A DNA stretch of 11,500 nucleotides from Cristatella mucedo (lineage: Eukaryota; Bryozoa; Phylactolaemata; Cristatellidae), in the NCBI GenBank assembly GCA_009760855.2, contig WPIO01000028.1, positions 3,598,501 through 3,610,000 on the forward strand. The letters run 5' to 3'. Shown here piece by piece: positions 1 to 8,719 of this stretch. The position numbers and the translations under genes were made by a program. Each line of letters begins with the position of its first letter. Position 1 is the first letter of the stretch. The notes under the pieces were generated by a model that made no database searches, was not told where the DNA came from, and saw only the letters and a list, made by a program, of their open reading frames with translations.

Positions 1-1310
1 TCTGCCCAGATTGATATTTAGCAACGCGGATAGGGCAGGAACTCCAAGCTGGGGTGGGCCATACTCACAGACCACACATCAGCAGCGGTATTGCTACGCC
101 TAATCACCTATGGCCAACAGTTGCAGGCCAGTGCCAGCGGTGGGTTTGGAAAAGGTATGCTTTGAACCTCACAATACCACTTCGAATGACAAAATTGGTC
201 TAGAAGTTAAAGATAGCCCTACCATTTTCGAGGGTTCCATTCTTATGGTGATCTAGCAAAGTTTATAGAGACAGACCTTCAGACAAACTGATACATCGAC
301 CAAGCTACTCCCTTAAAAAATGTAGAAGTCTTGACTCAGCTGCTTGGAATTTCCATGAACATAATAGAGCTCAATGCTCACTTTAGCTACCAGAATTAAG
401 AATTTCACAGAATTCAGAATTCTGAAGCGTCATATTTTTGTCGCCGTGACGCTGTGAGGAGCTCTTCCAAAACTAGCATACGCTTTGCGATATAGACACC
501 AGGCCAGATGCATCGAACCGGTAGCTGCAACTATTTTTCAAGCGCTTCATGGCAACTAAATTTCAGTTTTTCAATGCTTGCAAATTAACAATGGTAATAC
601 TAAGTTTTCGCCGTCCTTAAGCGCGTGTTGCTCTTAAGCCGGTAAATAAAATCAATTAATTTACAACGCAGGTGTTAAATAATCTGTATAATCCTGGTTA
701 ATGGTTAAATTATGTACTAAGCTCAACTCGCTCTGACCTATGACTCCCAAGCAGCCTCTAACTGCCCAAGTATGTATCCATGATAGAAATTGTGGCCTAG
801 TTCTAACAAATAGATTGCATATCTAGATCTCAAATTTTACCTCTGCCTTTACTAAAGAATCTGTCGTTAACTTGTCCAAAGAAGAGAATCCACATTAGAG
901 AGGGATGCATGATGCTTACAAGTTTCATATATAAAACAGTCTTATTGTCCCCTTTGGATTAATGTTTTCTAAAAGTGGTCTCGCAACATGAATCTCGTCC
1001 ATCACATGCCATCGCGGCAAGCTTACACTGCTTTACTCTTTTTTAAGCGCCACTAAGGATTCAAATTCCTATGCACAGTGAGAAAATATCTCAATAAAGT
1101 TACATAGCTATATCTTTTGATGTCTTGAACATAACTAAATTCTCAAAAACATGTAAAATCATTAGAAATATTGCATTACTTCAACAAGGAATGCCATTTG
1201 CACGATTCTATCAGCAAGCCTGACAGATCCATTTTCAAGCGTAGGTTTACACTCATATCACATCCTATTAACTTTCCCGAAATTATGATGTTAAAGAAAT
1301 ATTGCAGTTC
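1..1310 (+). repeat. Old segmental duplication, copy A
   Basis: This AT-rich stretch aligns colinearly with 2246-3550 at a nearly constant offset of 2239-2248 bases. Matching anchors include ATTGCTACGCCTAATC (90) with ATTGCTAAGCCTAATG (2338), GCATACGCTTTGCGATAT (about 476) with GCGTACGCTTTGTAATGT (about 2747), AACCGGTAGCTGCAACTATT with AACCGGTACCTGCAACTATT, TAAATAATCTGTATAATCCT with TAAATAATCTGCATAATCCT, and ATCTTTTGATGTCTTGAAC (1112) with ATCTTTTGATGTTTTGCAC (3352). Anchors are 80-90 percent identical, but the stretches between them are far more diverged and carry indels, so the duplication looks old. The match is already visible at base 10, so the copy probably continues left of the window. 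No reading frame is shared between the copies, and I do not recognise the family. Confidence 0.8.
413..426. repeat. 14-bp perfect palindrome
   Basis: TTCAGAATTCTGAA is its own reverse complement. It lies inside copy A and is not kept in copy B, so it is probably incidental. Confidence 0.5.
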
Positions 1311-1416
1311 TATCGACGAACTTGTAATATATAATCGTATATTTACTCTAAGGAACTCAATCTGATCCTATCTAGCTGGCTAACTTTATTAGCATGTTTT
1401 ATACAAAGGCCTAGAG

Positions 1417-1602
1417 CAGTGGTTCTGAACCTTCCTGAAGCCGCGACCCTGTAATACAGTTCATCATGTTGTGATGACCCCCTAACCACAAAATTATTGT
1501 GTGCAAAATGTGGACATGTGTTTTCTGATGGTTTTAGGCGACCATTATGAAAGGGTCGTTCGACCCCCAAAAGGGTCACGATCCACAGGTTGAGAACCGT
1601 TG
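1417..1602 (-). mobile_element. SPIN/OposCharlie-like hAT MITE, 186 bp, non-autonomous
   Basis: The element runs from CAGTGGTTCTGAACCT to AGGTTGAGAACCGTTG. The two ends form a 16-bp terminal inverted repeat with 13 matches. The flanking octamers GCCTAGAG (1409-1416) and ACCTAGAG (1603-1610) match at 7 of 8 positions, as expected for an hAT 8-bp target duplication, and resemble the nTCTAGAn preference of this group. Inside the right end is the palindrome GGGTCG-TT-CGACCC (1553-1566), followed by a GGGTCACGATCC stretch. From memory, the ends match the SPIN (SPACE INVADERS)/OposCharlie non-autonomous hAT elements of mammals, reptiles, amphibians and some invertebrates. On that convention the minus strand carries the usual 5' end. 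There is no transposase, and the middle is shorter than I remember for SPIN, so this is an internally deleted, immobile copy. Several substitutions make it an aged copy. Confidence 0.88.
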
Positions 1603-1610
1603 ACCTAGAG

Positions 1611-2245
1611 GCTTGAAAGAACTGCTGCACAATTAAGAAGTAGGAATTGGCACTAAATACTTTGAAGTGCAGCCCCTCAGCAATGCGGATCAGCTCACGC
1701 GGATATAGGGTAGGTCAAAGGGTTTAAACTACGGACATTCGTAACCACTAAATAACCAGTGGCAATTACGAAGAAAATAAAGCAATATTCTGTTCAAAGC
1801 ATCTACATGCAATTTTAGTGGTAAGTGACAAATAACGTTCAGCAAATTTCCGCTGCAAACAAAACCACGTGAGATATTTTGCCACGCTGTAGTCAAAATG
1901 TATTTGTGGTCGGACCCGGAGTTTTCATTCTCCGTTGGCTATCTTTTTAACCATTGTATAATTCCGACATCTTAACGATTGCCACATTTCAATACTTCCT
2001 GACTGACAGATCCAACAGACTTGTCATTGGAGGTGCAGTAAACTTAATTCTAAGTGCTAGCTTTTATTTAGCACCAATGTTAACTTTAGGCCCTTTTCTT
2101 CAAATTCCAGATGCATTTTATCACGTTTTGCACGCAAATGTTGGATGCAGGAGACACATATTAAATGCTATGGGATTGCGACTCTGGTCTCAGAGAATAT
2201 CAGTCAGTTGGCCTATACGAGTCATTTCTAGTTGGACCGCCACTT
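1611..2245. other. Unassigned AT-rich stretch without a gene
   Basis: No gene is supported here. The longest open frame (1954-2259) begins at TTG rather than ATG and shows no recognisable domain. The first bases (1624-1650 and around 1687-1705) show weak similarity to 3601-3655, as if the A/B duplication resumes beyond the MITE. CACGCGGATATAGGGTAGG (1695-1713) also echoes CAACGCGGATAGGGCAGG (22-39). Both echoes are short and could be chance. Confidence 0.5.
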
Positions 2246-3550
2246 CCTGCAACGATTGATAGCTAGCAGCGAGGAAAACGAAACCTTTCGTAGCTTGTAC
2301 TTGGACGATAAATCTAGACACAGATTCTGGTAGTGTTATTGCTAAGCCTAATGATCTAGAGCAAACGATTTCAAGCCGGAGCCTACGGTTGGTTGGGAAA
2401 AGGTCTGAAGCTCTGAACATCACACTGCCAACATCGAATGGCGGAAAAGAAGTAGAGATTAAAAAAAATCCCCTATGCAATCTTAAAAGGCGTCATTCTC
2501 ACCGCGTTCTAGCAAAATTAATCGGGGTAGATGGAGACAAAAGAGATGGAGGTGGACCAGCAGATAAACTGACACGTAGACCATGCTAGCTCGAATAAAA
2601 AGTGAGACACTACGACTTAACCGAAGAGAAGTACGACACACTAAAGCTCCAAGCTAACAAAACTAGTTTAGTGGATTCCACCTAAACCAGAATTCTAATG
2701 CTGTCCTATTTTTCAAAGTGACGTCGTTACTATCCCTTCAAAAAATTGCGTACGCTTTGTAATGTGTATACTTGGACAGATACACCCAACCGGTACCTGC
2801 AACTATTTATTAGACCGTTCATGGCAATTACAGTTGAAGGCTTCAATTCATACAAAATGTACATGGAAAATAATAAGTTAATAACACGTCTTCGAGTGTT
2901 TGCCATTGTGAGAATGGCCAATACTCAATGCATTTTCCAAGCAGGCGATAAATAATCTGCATAATCCTTGTTAAGTACGCATTAATCTGTAACTCGTGCA
3001 GAGCTATCGTTCCCATGCAGCATTTGAGCGGTACAAGTATCCGTGATAGAAATAGTAGCCAAGTTCGACCGAATGCATTGGAAATATAGATCTCTTATTG
3101 TATCGCTGTCCCCGCCAAAGGATGTTAAATTACCTAACGCATCGAAAAGATGAATACATTATTCTTTAAACATTTCATGTGAAGTCTTAATTTTTAAAAT
3201 TGGATTAGTATTTTCAAAAGGTTACCGTGTAACGCGAACCTTGTCCCCTAGAAGTCGTCAAGATAGGCTCACACTAGTGTAGTTTTTTAAGCCAGCAAGG
3301 TTTCAAATCACTACTCTTCGCGAAAATACTTCAGCCACATTATGCATTTGGATCTTTTGATGTTTTGCACAGACTAAATTTTCAAAAACATGCAAAAAAA
3401 AACAAAGTTCCATAACCTCAAAACATAAAATCTGCAGGATTTTACCGGAAAGCTATGGCGGAGCCATGTTTAACTCTGAATCAAATCACATTGTGCCTTT
3501 CCGATTCAGGCTGCGATATCGCTGTGGAGTTCTTGCTCATCATGACCACC
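2246..3550 (+). repeat. Old segmental duplication, copy B
   Basis: This is the partner of copy A (see 1-1310). The match starts near ATTGATAGCTAGCAGCGAGGA (2255) and stays colinear through AAATTTTCAAAAACATGC (about 3376). It continues more weakly through TGCAGGATTTTACCGGAAAGC (3433; 16 of 21 against 1200-1220) and TCAAATCACAT (about 3480). Beyond about 3550 the alignment is doubtful, although GCTGCGCACGCAATTAGAA (3601) still resembles GCTGCACAATTAAGAA (1624). If that is real, the MITE present in copy A is absent here. This copy has a 14-bp run rich in A after the ACATGC anchor (about 3393) that copy A lacks. Confidence 0.78.
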
Positions 3551-3631
3551 GCGACAACTCGCACTGCTCAAGCAACCACAACTGACTTGCCCTATTCAGA
3601 GCTGCGCACGCAATTAGAATGCCGTGGATAA
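3455..3631 (+). CDS. Doubtful 58-residue ORF with weak SAP-like end
   Basis: An ATG in a good Kozak setting (G at -3, G at +4) opens a 58-codon frame closed by TAA. Residues 44-58 contain LPYSELRTQLECRG, which resembles the first helix of a SAP DNA-binding motif (pattern xxxELrxxLkxRG). The stop falls exactly where the second SAP helix should begin, and the next in-frame codons (IKAKI) are also followed by a stop. A Thr/Ala-rich stretch (residues 31-43) precedes it. The ATG is not conserved in copy A. There is no adjacent strong splice donor. It may be a chance ORF or the decayed start of a transposon or zinc-finger gene, and I would not treat it as a gene without transcript evidence. Confidence 0.15.
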   Translation: MAEPCLTLNQITLCLSDSGCDIAVEFLLIMTTATTRTAQATTTDLPYSELRTQLECRG

Positions 3632-4169
3632 ATAAAAGCCAAGATATAAGGGTTGTTGCCATAAATAAAAATATGGAAATGAAAAAGAAAAGATATCTAC
3701 ATCACTTACACACTGAGGTCATACAGTTTTTGCACTGACCCAAGAGGCCTTCCGTGGCTCCTTCATACCTAGCTGAACTAATGCACCAGTTTCAGCCCTC
3801 ACGTGCTCTTCAGGTCATCTATGGACAATAAATTAGATGCAACATTCCCACGCCTAAAAGACCGTTGGCTATAGAAGCTGTTCGTCTGTGGATCATCTAA
3901 TGTGGAACTCACTTCTACAATTCTTATGCAACGAAATATATTCTTCTGCTGCCGATTGTGGCACAACCTTTCCATCAGCCCTGAGCTGCTTATTCCTTGC
4001 TTACTAACTCGATGAAGTACGTTGGCTACCGAATGCGTATCTAATGCCGCTTTGGCTTTGAGTGCGCTAGATAAGAATCTCCCGCGTAACACTCACTTCG
4101 TTTGTAGCTTTGCGGAGTTACAGACGGAGATATATTACATTCCATCACCCCGCTTCCTTATTGCAATGT
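3632..4169. other. No recognisable feature
   Basis: This is mixed-composition sequence without a supported gene. The minus-strand frame at 3799-4092 (97 codons) has no recognisable domain and no context. Confidence 0.5.
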
Positions 4170-4194
4170 TTCTCTCTCTCTCTCTCTCTCTCTC
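4170..4194. repeat. (TC)12 microsatellite
   Basis: An uninterrupted TC run of 25 bases follows GCAATGTT. It has the same motif as the larger tracts in the window. Confidence 0.95.
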
Positions 4195-4539
4195 ATGTTC
4201 TTGTGCTTGCTCGAGAAACTTGTAGGTACCTAAGTTATTTCTTATTTCAGTGTTACACATACCTACGACGACTAGTTGGGCACAAGGACGCAACTGTTTT
4301 CTTTAAAATGTTCACATCTTTTATTACTCTTGTTGCTGCTAAAATTGACCATGGCATTTAAATAAGTTGTCAATTAGAGATAAATATTACAATAAAATTG
4401 TATAGCACTGCGAGAAACGGATCTTTTTCTGGACATTTTTTCACATTCTGAAAAGAAAACATGTCAACTAATTATTATCAAGATACTCAATTTTTTCAGC
4501 ATGACTAACTATACAGAGGAAAATGTAGAAGAACTGAGC
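4195..4539. other. No recognisable feature
   Basis: AT-rich sequence with no gene, structure or repeat that I can support. Confidence 0.5.
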
Positions 4540-4882
4540 AAAGGCACTGTGGAGCAGATGTGTTTCAGCTTTCTATTCAGTCGTCAAGACAAGGAATGTC
4601 GAGATTTCAGTCGACAGTGATTTCCAGGCTCGGGGAGCATAGAAACTAAAGGTGCGGACTCCAAGAAGTTGAGGTCAGCTTGAGGCACAGTTAAACGGCT
4701 ATAATTGAATGGGCGGGTAGTGCGATGCGAAGCCAAGACGAGGTAAGTAAGTTAATAAATAGGCGGGCCGGAGCAACAGAATTATGGGACCTAAAAGTCA
4801 GTGTGACAGAACCTTTAAGTCGGTATACGTTGCTCGTGGTTTTTCTCAGAATCTACCGAAAGGCTAATGAATATAGCTAAGG
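4540..4882 (+). repeat. Dispersed repeat X, copy 1
   Basis: This stretch aligns with 9177-9487 at an offset of 4607-4630. Shared anchors are TTCCAGGCTCGGGGAGCATA (about 4620) with CACCAGGCTTTGGGAGCATA (about 9252), AACTAAAGGTGCGGACTCCAA with AAGTAAAGGCACCGTCTCCAA, GCGGGTAGTGCGATGC with GCGGGTAGTACGATGC, GACCTAAAAGT (11 of 11), CTTTAAGTCG with CTTGAAGTCG, and ACCGAAAGGCTA with ACCGAAAGCCAG at the end. Both copies have the same orientation. The order of phrases (a CAGGCTTTGGG phrase, then a GGTAGT phrase, then GACCTAAAAGT, then GAAAGCCAG) reminds me of a widespread invertebrate and fish dispersed repeat, but I cannot name it. The copy contains a strong splice-donor-like GAG|GTAAGT at 4740-4748, which may be chance. 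Confidence 0.75.
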
Positions 4883-5157
4883 GTGTGTATTTTTCACGCC
4901 ACAGCCTCTGAATGAAATGCTCCCTAATCTACACAGCCCGTTCAGTACTCTGTGTTCATGCAATCGGTTTTTCTATTGACACTCTGCATCGCAGTAAAAA
5001 AAAAAGGGGGGTCAGTGCAATTCAGCACCGTATGGCCTGTTCAAGACTGCCAGTACGTTTCCTTTTGCCAATAGTGGTCCAGTCTTTCATGAAAAAGAGG
5101 CTGATTCCTTCCAGGAGGTCACCATCAATAAAGTCTACGCTCGAGCTTGTCAGGAGC
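4883..5157. other. No recognisable feature apart from an A10G6 run
   Basis: The only notable point is a homopurine run of about ten A followed by six G at 4996-5011. The 90-codon frame at 4912-5184 has no recognisable domain. Confidence 0.5.
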
Positions 5158-5190
5158 AGCAGGTCAGAAGGTCAGAATAGCTGACCTGCT
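5158..5190. repeat. Perfect 10-bp inverted repeat
   Basis: AGCAGGTCAG (5158-5167) and CTGACCTGCT (5181-5190) are exact reverse complements around a 13-base loop that itself contains another GGTCAG. It ends 11 bases before the (GA)n tract. Confidence 0.8.
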
Positions 5191-5199
5191 TGGCTGGCT

Positions 5200-5201
<2 letters not shown>

Positions 5202-5291
<90 letters not shown>

Positions 5292-5306
5292 GAGAGAGAG
5301 AGAGAG
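5202..5306. repeat. (GA)n microsatellite, about 105 bp
   Basis: An almost pure AG/GA run, broken only by GGG at 5280-5282. On the plus strand it is homopurine, so it could adopt triplex (H-DNA) structure. It makes spurious Arg-Glu and Ser-Leu repeat frames on the two strands. Confidence 0.99.
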
Positions 5307-6160
5307 CAGTTCGTGGTCGCGAAGCGCAATACTCAAGGTGTATCTGCGCTCAATAATTGCAGGCATCCACTTTAGAATAGATTCCTCTCAGAAGCAGAAT
5401 GACACCGTCCGTCAATCAGCTTGGATCAATGTTTTCTTTTCCCTTAGCGTCGGAAGGCAAATTGAGCAATCAACTGAGACAGGCCGACATGGTCAGTCTG
5501 CTGCTATCGAGTGATCTTATCTGAACTCTTCACAAGCAGAGTTCATCTTGAGCAGACAGACTAATTCAAGAACGTAGCGGGAGACCTTCTTCGAAGTACA
5601 ACAGCGGGAAAATGTGCGATCCCGCCTGCTGTCAATAGCTTTGTGGATTAGTTTTGCATCTAATCAAGTAACGAAAACGCACTCGTGAACTCTTACGGCG
5701 TCTGCAGAATAGAGCATTTTAGCACGCCTAAAAACTGAATTTTTTGCGTTCTGCCTACCTTATAACGCTACAAGTAAGCTATACATCCTATCATGGAAAA
5801 TAACTGATGTGCAACGGTGCTTAAGAGTTGCTGCTTCCAAAATATGGGAAAGCGTTGAGAGACAGGTGACCAAGCAGCAGACATGCAGGGAGTCTTCGCA
5901 CGTTGCGAGACAAATAGCCGTGACGGATCACAACCTAAAGTTTATCTGCTGCTGTCCACATTTAGTGGATGCCTTTTTTACTTGGAGAAGGTCTGCTGTG
6001 ATAAAATCCGGTAGATAGTGCCAGAATTGTAGGTAGCCAGAGGTAGAATGGCTACCGAACGTGACGAGTCCGAACGTTGTAGTACAAAGGACGGTGGGAT
6101 GGGGCAGGGAGAGGTTTGAAGCCCAACTGCAGCTGCAGCATTTGTTAACGTCATTCGCCT
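5307..6160. other. Unassigned sequence, one small hairpin
   Basis: No gene is supported. TGAACTCT (5522-5529) and AGAGTTCA (5538-5545) form a perfect 8-bp stem with an 8-base loop. It is loosely enclosed by CAGTCTGCTGCT (about 5492) and AGCAGACAGACT (about 5552), which pair with one gap. CTGCAGCTGCAG (6127-6138) is a 12-bp palindrome. The 69-codon frame at 5809 starts with GTG and has no recognisable domain. Confidence 0.55.
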
Positions 6161-7530
6161 ACTGTTCGCTGAGACGGCGGCGTGGCAAATCGGCCAGATT
6201 GTGACAGACATTCATCGTTCGGGGTTCTTGAACTTTAATAACGCTTCGGAACAGATGATGCGGTAATCTCTGGCCGAGACCGCCTAAAAGTGGAAGCCCT
6301 GTACTAGGCACCTCGGCGTTGGAGCTGTGTCTTGCTCTCGCCCGCTGAGCAATACGAGAGTTGGCCTGCGTCATGCTATTAAAGCCCAGTAACCAACAGC
6401 GAAGCAGCGGCGATCGAGGTGAGAGAGAGCACGATCTGTCTACCTCAGTCGGCAACTCGTCGCACGAATATAGACTGCTAATATCGGTTAGGGGGGAGCA
6501 AGGTCAGCGTCGGCGTCGCAAGACCTGCAGAAGTGAGTCCCGCCGTCGAAGTGCTGCCGAACCCTTCATTGGGACGAATGCAAGGAGCGGCCGTTGTATT
6601 GTCACTAGAGGACCTGCAAGCACGAGGCGGCAGACATTGCTGGCGCAGCGTGCGGCCTGGCTGGTGGAAAGCCGAGCAGGTAGGTATGCTACAGTCGCGG
6701 CCCGGGCTTGACGTGCGGCAGGTTGGAACTTTAACTTATGCTCGCTCTCGACCGCAAGTCATCGCAGTTCTCGCCGCCGCCGCGGTGACACGTGGCCACG
6801 CTTCTGACGGTCAATACTGACGACGACTAACCGTCGTGGCCTGCTCGCGGGTGTCATTTCGCACGCCTGCGGCAGCTCAGAAAGATCTCAAATAAGCCTG
6901 CCTATTTTGCGCTGGACAGCTAGCTGGTTAGGCGTACGGCTAACCGCTGAAGTACGCTCCCGCCGCCACTGCGTAGCCACAAATCTAAAGCCAAGGTGTC
7001 GGAGTGAGGCGGCATTGAGCTGCGCATCGTCCGCAGCGGCTGATCAATTCTACTAACCAGCTACCAGTCATAAAAAGAAGACGCTGAAGACTGTGCATTG
7101 CGCACAACAAAAGTGGGAGCCGCCAACCTAATTGCGGCAAGCGCGAGCGTCCAGCACTCGGCGGATCTGCAATGACTCGAGCTCTGGCGAATCGGCAGGA
7201 TTTTACTCCGCAAAACTCCTCTACTCAACCTGACTTACCTTCTGCCCGCGTCGCCACCTACGATTGCACGCACCCGAACGCTTGCCCAGCATGCAACGCC
7301 GCCGTCGTCGACGACGTCGCTCACCAATGAGCTGCTGGAAACAAAGCTCTTCTTTCTGCACTGCACTACGCATCAGCCAACCGAACGCGGCGGCGGCGGC
7401 CGCCGCCATCGGCGAGCGTCAGAGCCTGCCGCCGGCACGAAGCGCACTACAGCACGGACGGTCGCCAATGCCGCGGAAGCCGACGGGGAGTGAAGCACGA
7501 AGGCGAGGCTGCTGGTGCGTCTGCTGAATC
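6160..7530. other. GC- and CpG-rich block, possible promoter/first-exon island
   Basis: Base composition changes here from the AT-rich left half to a CpG-dense block. It holds GCC/CGG trinucleotide runs and perfect palindromes: CGTGGCCACG (6791-6800) and CGTCGTCGACGACG (7303-7316). Splice-donor-like sites occur at GAG|GTGAGAG (GT at 6419) and CAG|GTAGGTATG (GT at 6680). Overlapping open frames of 60-116 codons exist on both strands, as expected of GC-rich DNA, and none shows a recognisable domain. A CpG island with a first exon is possible; a GC-rich repeat is equally possible. Confidence 0.35.
7386..7408. repeat. Palindromic (CGG)n/(CCG)n run
   Basis: GCGGCGGCGGCGG passes directly into CCGCCGCC, making a self-complementary GC-only trinucleotide run. 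Read as protein, it gives the poly-Ala frames on both strands. Confidence 0.85.
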
Positions 7531-7534
7531 CGCG

Positions 7535-7580
7535 AGACAAGAGAGAGAGGGAGAGAGAGAGGGAGGAGGAAGGGAGGGAG

Positions 7581-7675
<95 letters not shown>

Positions 7676-7840
7676 GATGAAGGGAGGGAGACTGAGAGAG
7701 AGAGACAGGTAGACAGACAGAGACAGAGATAGACAGAGACAGAGACAGAGACAGACAGAGACAGACAGAGACAGACAGAGACAGACAGAGACAGAGACAG
7801 AGACAGAGGAAGGGAGACAGAGGAAGGGAGACAGAGGGAG
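7535..7840. repeat. Compound purine-rich microsatellite (GA, GACA, GGGA)
   Basis: Three zones are visible. Zone one is GA with GGGA interruptions (7535-7583). Zone two is nearly pure (GA)n (7584-7673). Zone three (7681-7840) is GACA-based, including a clean 10-bp period, ACAGACAGAG, from about 7751 to 7790, and ends with a GGAAGGGAGACAGA unit repeated twice. GAAGGGAGGGAGACTGAGAG appears at 7569 and again at 7679 (offset 110), so a unit containing the pure GA zone has been duplicated. The Arg-Glu (plus) and Ser-Leu (minus) frames here, up to 160 codons, are readings of the repeat. Confidence 0.97.
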
Positions 7841-8027
7841 TGGCGCTACTTAGTCTTGACTGCAAGCGTCGCGCCTGCCGTGGAGCATCACTTTTAGACA
7901 CGTGGTGTCAGTACTTGTTCTAAGCTTGTGCGGCTGTTGCCACGTGCACCATGAGCTAGCCAGGATAAACGTGAGCGCGGCCGCCACAGAGCCATCTGTG
8001 ACACGTTTGACCCGCCGATAGAGGTCG

Positions 8028-8075
8028 CGTAGCGCCAAGCTACCAGCTTGAGAGGTCGCGGGTTCATGAGACACA
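8028..8075 (+). mobile_element. Possible tRNA-like SINE fragment
   Basis: GAGAGGTCGCGGGTTCATGAG (8050-8070) begins exactly like the variable loop and T-arm of a tRNA (GAGGTCGCGGGTTC), but the B box breaks after GGTTC. Upstream, TAGCGCCAAGC (8032) vaguely resembles an A box, but the distance is too short for a full tRNA body. If real, it is a degraded SINE head. Confidence 0.28.
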
Positions 8076-8313
8076 GCCGTTTTCCCATAAAATGCGACAC
8101 GCTCTAGGAGATTCCGCAGAGTAATGCGGCGCCTTATTTCGATCGGAAAGCAAGTGGCGTGCAGCAGGCTTTCTCTTGAGATAGGCGAGTTTGTGGTTGA
8201 AACGACATGAATGGTAGCGATGAAAAGGGGATTTTCCACTGCATTGTTGCAACCTCGTTGATATATCACGGAAAATATTTCTATTAAGAGAAAATATAAG
8301 AACAGAGCAGTAG

Positions 8314-8329
8314 AAAAAAATATTTTTTT
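8314..8329. repeat. A7-TA-T7 palindrome
   Basis: Seven A, TA, then seven T form a perfect 16-bp palindrome in an AT-rich setting. The T run could act as a Pol III stop on the plus strand, but no Pol III gene is seen upstream. Confidence 0.6.
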
Positions 8330-8591
8330 GTCACGTTACCAGCATCAGGGCACCTTCTCTGGCGTACGATCAGCCTCGCGAGCAGATGCAATGTTTTACC
8401 CAGACCAAGTTTGAAAAGCTTGCAGCAAGGGAAACTACCAGCCGCCGATAGCTACTCTTTTTGCTGAACTCTCTTAACAGGAAAAAAAGACCCCGGCTTC
8501 CTTGACACGAGACTTTCAGTGCATTGTGGACGCGAAAATACTTTAGCAGCTTAATTAATCTTATAAGGTTAGGACAGCACGTTGTTTCGGG

Positions 8592-8669
8592 TGGCTTAGC
8601 TGGTGATTAAATGCAAAACGAGTCGCAACAATAATCGGTCGCTTGCATAGCGTCCTAAAAGAATTTAGG
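8592..8669 (+). repeat. Hairpin module copy 1, with A-box-like sequence upstream
   Basis: TTGCATAGCGTCCTAA (8643-8658) matches TTGCATAGCGCCCTAA (10648-10663) at 15 of 16 positions. Here CCTAAA (8654-8659) and TTTAGG (8664-8669) form a perfect stem with a 4-base loop. TGGCTTAGCTGG (8592-8603) fits the Pol III A-box consensus TRGCNNAGYNGG, but I see no good B box between it and the hairpin, so a SINE head is only suggested. Confidence 0.45.
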
Positions 8670-8719
8670 TGCCACCACGAAATGCTAGCTGCACCTCATG
8701 AAAACTGAACTTTTAAGGC

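Noticed and set aside
1954-2259. 101-codon ORF with some hydrophobic stretches
   Set aside because: It begins at TTG with no ATG until well inside, shows no recognisable family, and its end overlaps the start of copy B.
1-3550. Copies A and B as the two LTRs of a retroelement
   Set aside because: The gap is only about 0.9 kb and has no gag-pol, primer site or TG...CA borders, and similarity runs off the left edge.
3789-3813. Minus-strand hammerhead-like CTGAAGA...GAAAC
   Set aside because: Stem II does not pair beyond one wobble, and no stem I partner exists on either side.
5147-5366. Arg-Glu (plus) and Ser-Leu (minus) repeat proteins
   Set aside because: They are direct readings of the (GA)n microsatellite, are open on both strands, and have no non-repetitive domain.
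6061-6094. Hammerhead ribozyme-like TGACGAGTCC...GGAC
   Set aside because: The first core base is G instead of C, and the required GAAA after stem II is missing (GGTG instead).
7083-7112. CTGAAGA followed by a TGTGC/GCACA hairpin
   Set aside because: The hairpin is real, but the catalytic GAAA is replaced by ACAAAA, so it is not a hammerhead.
7221-7527. Arg-rich and Ala-rich ORFs on both strands
   Set aside because: They arise from the palindromic GCC/CGG and CGTCGTCGACGACG runs, and no domain is visible.
7419-7901. 160-codon minus-strand ORF and 65-codon plus-strand ORF
   Set aside because: Most of their length is the compound GA/GACA microsatellite. Long frames are expected where the repeat has no stop codon.
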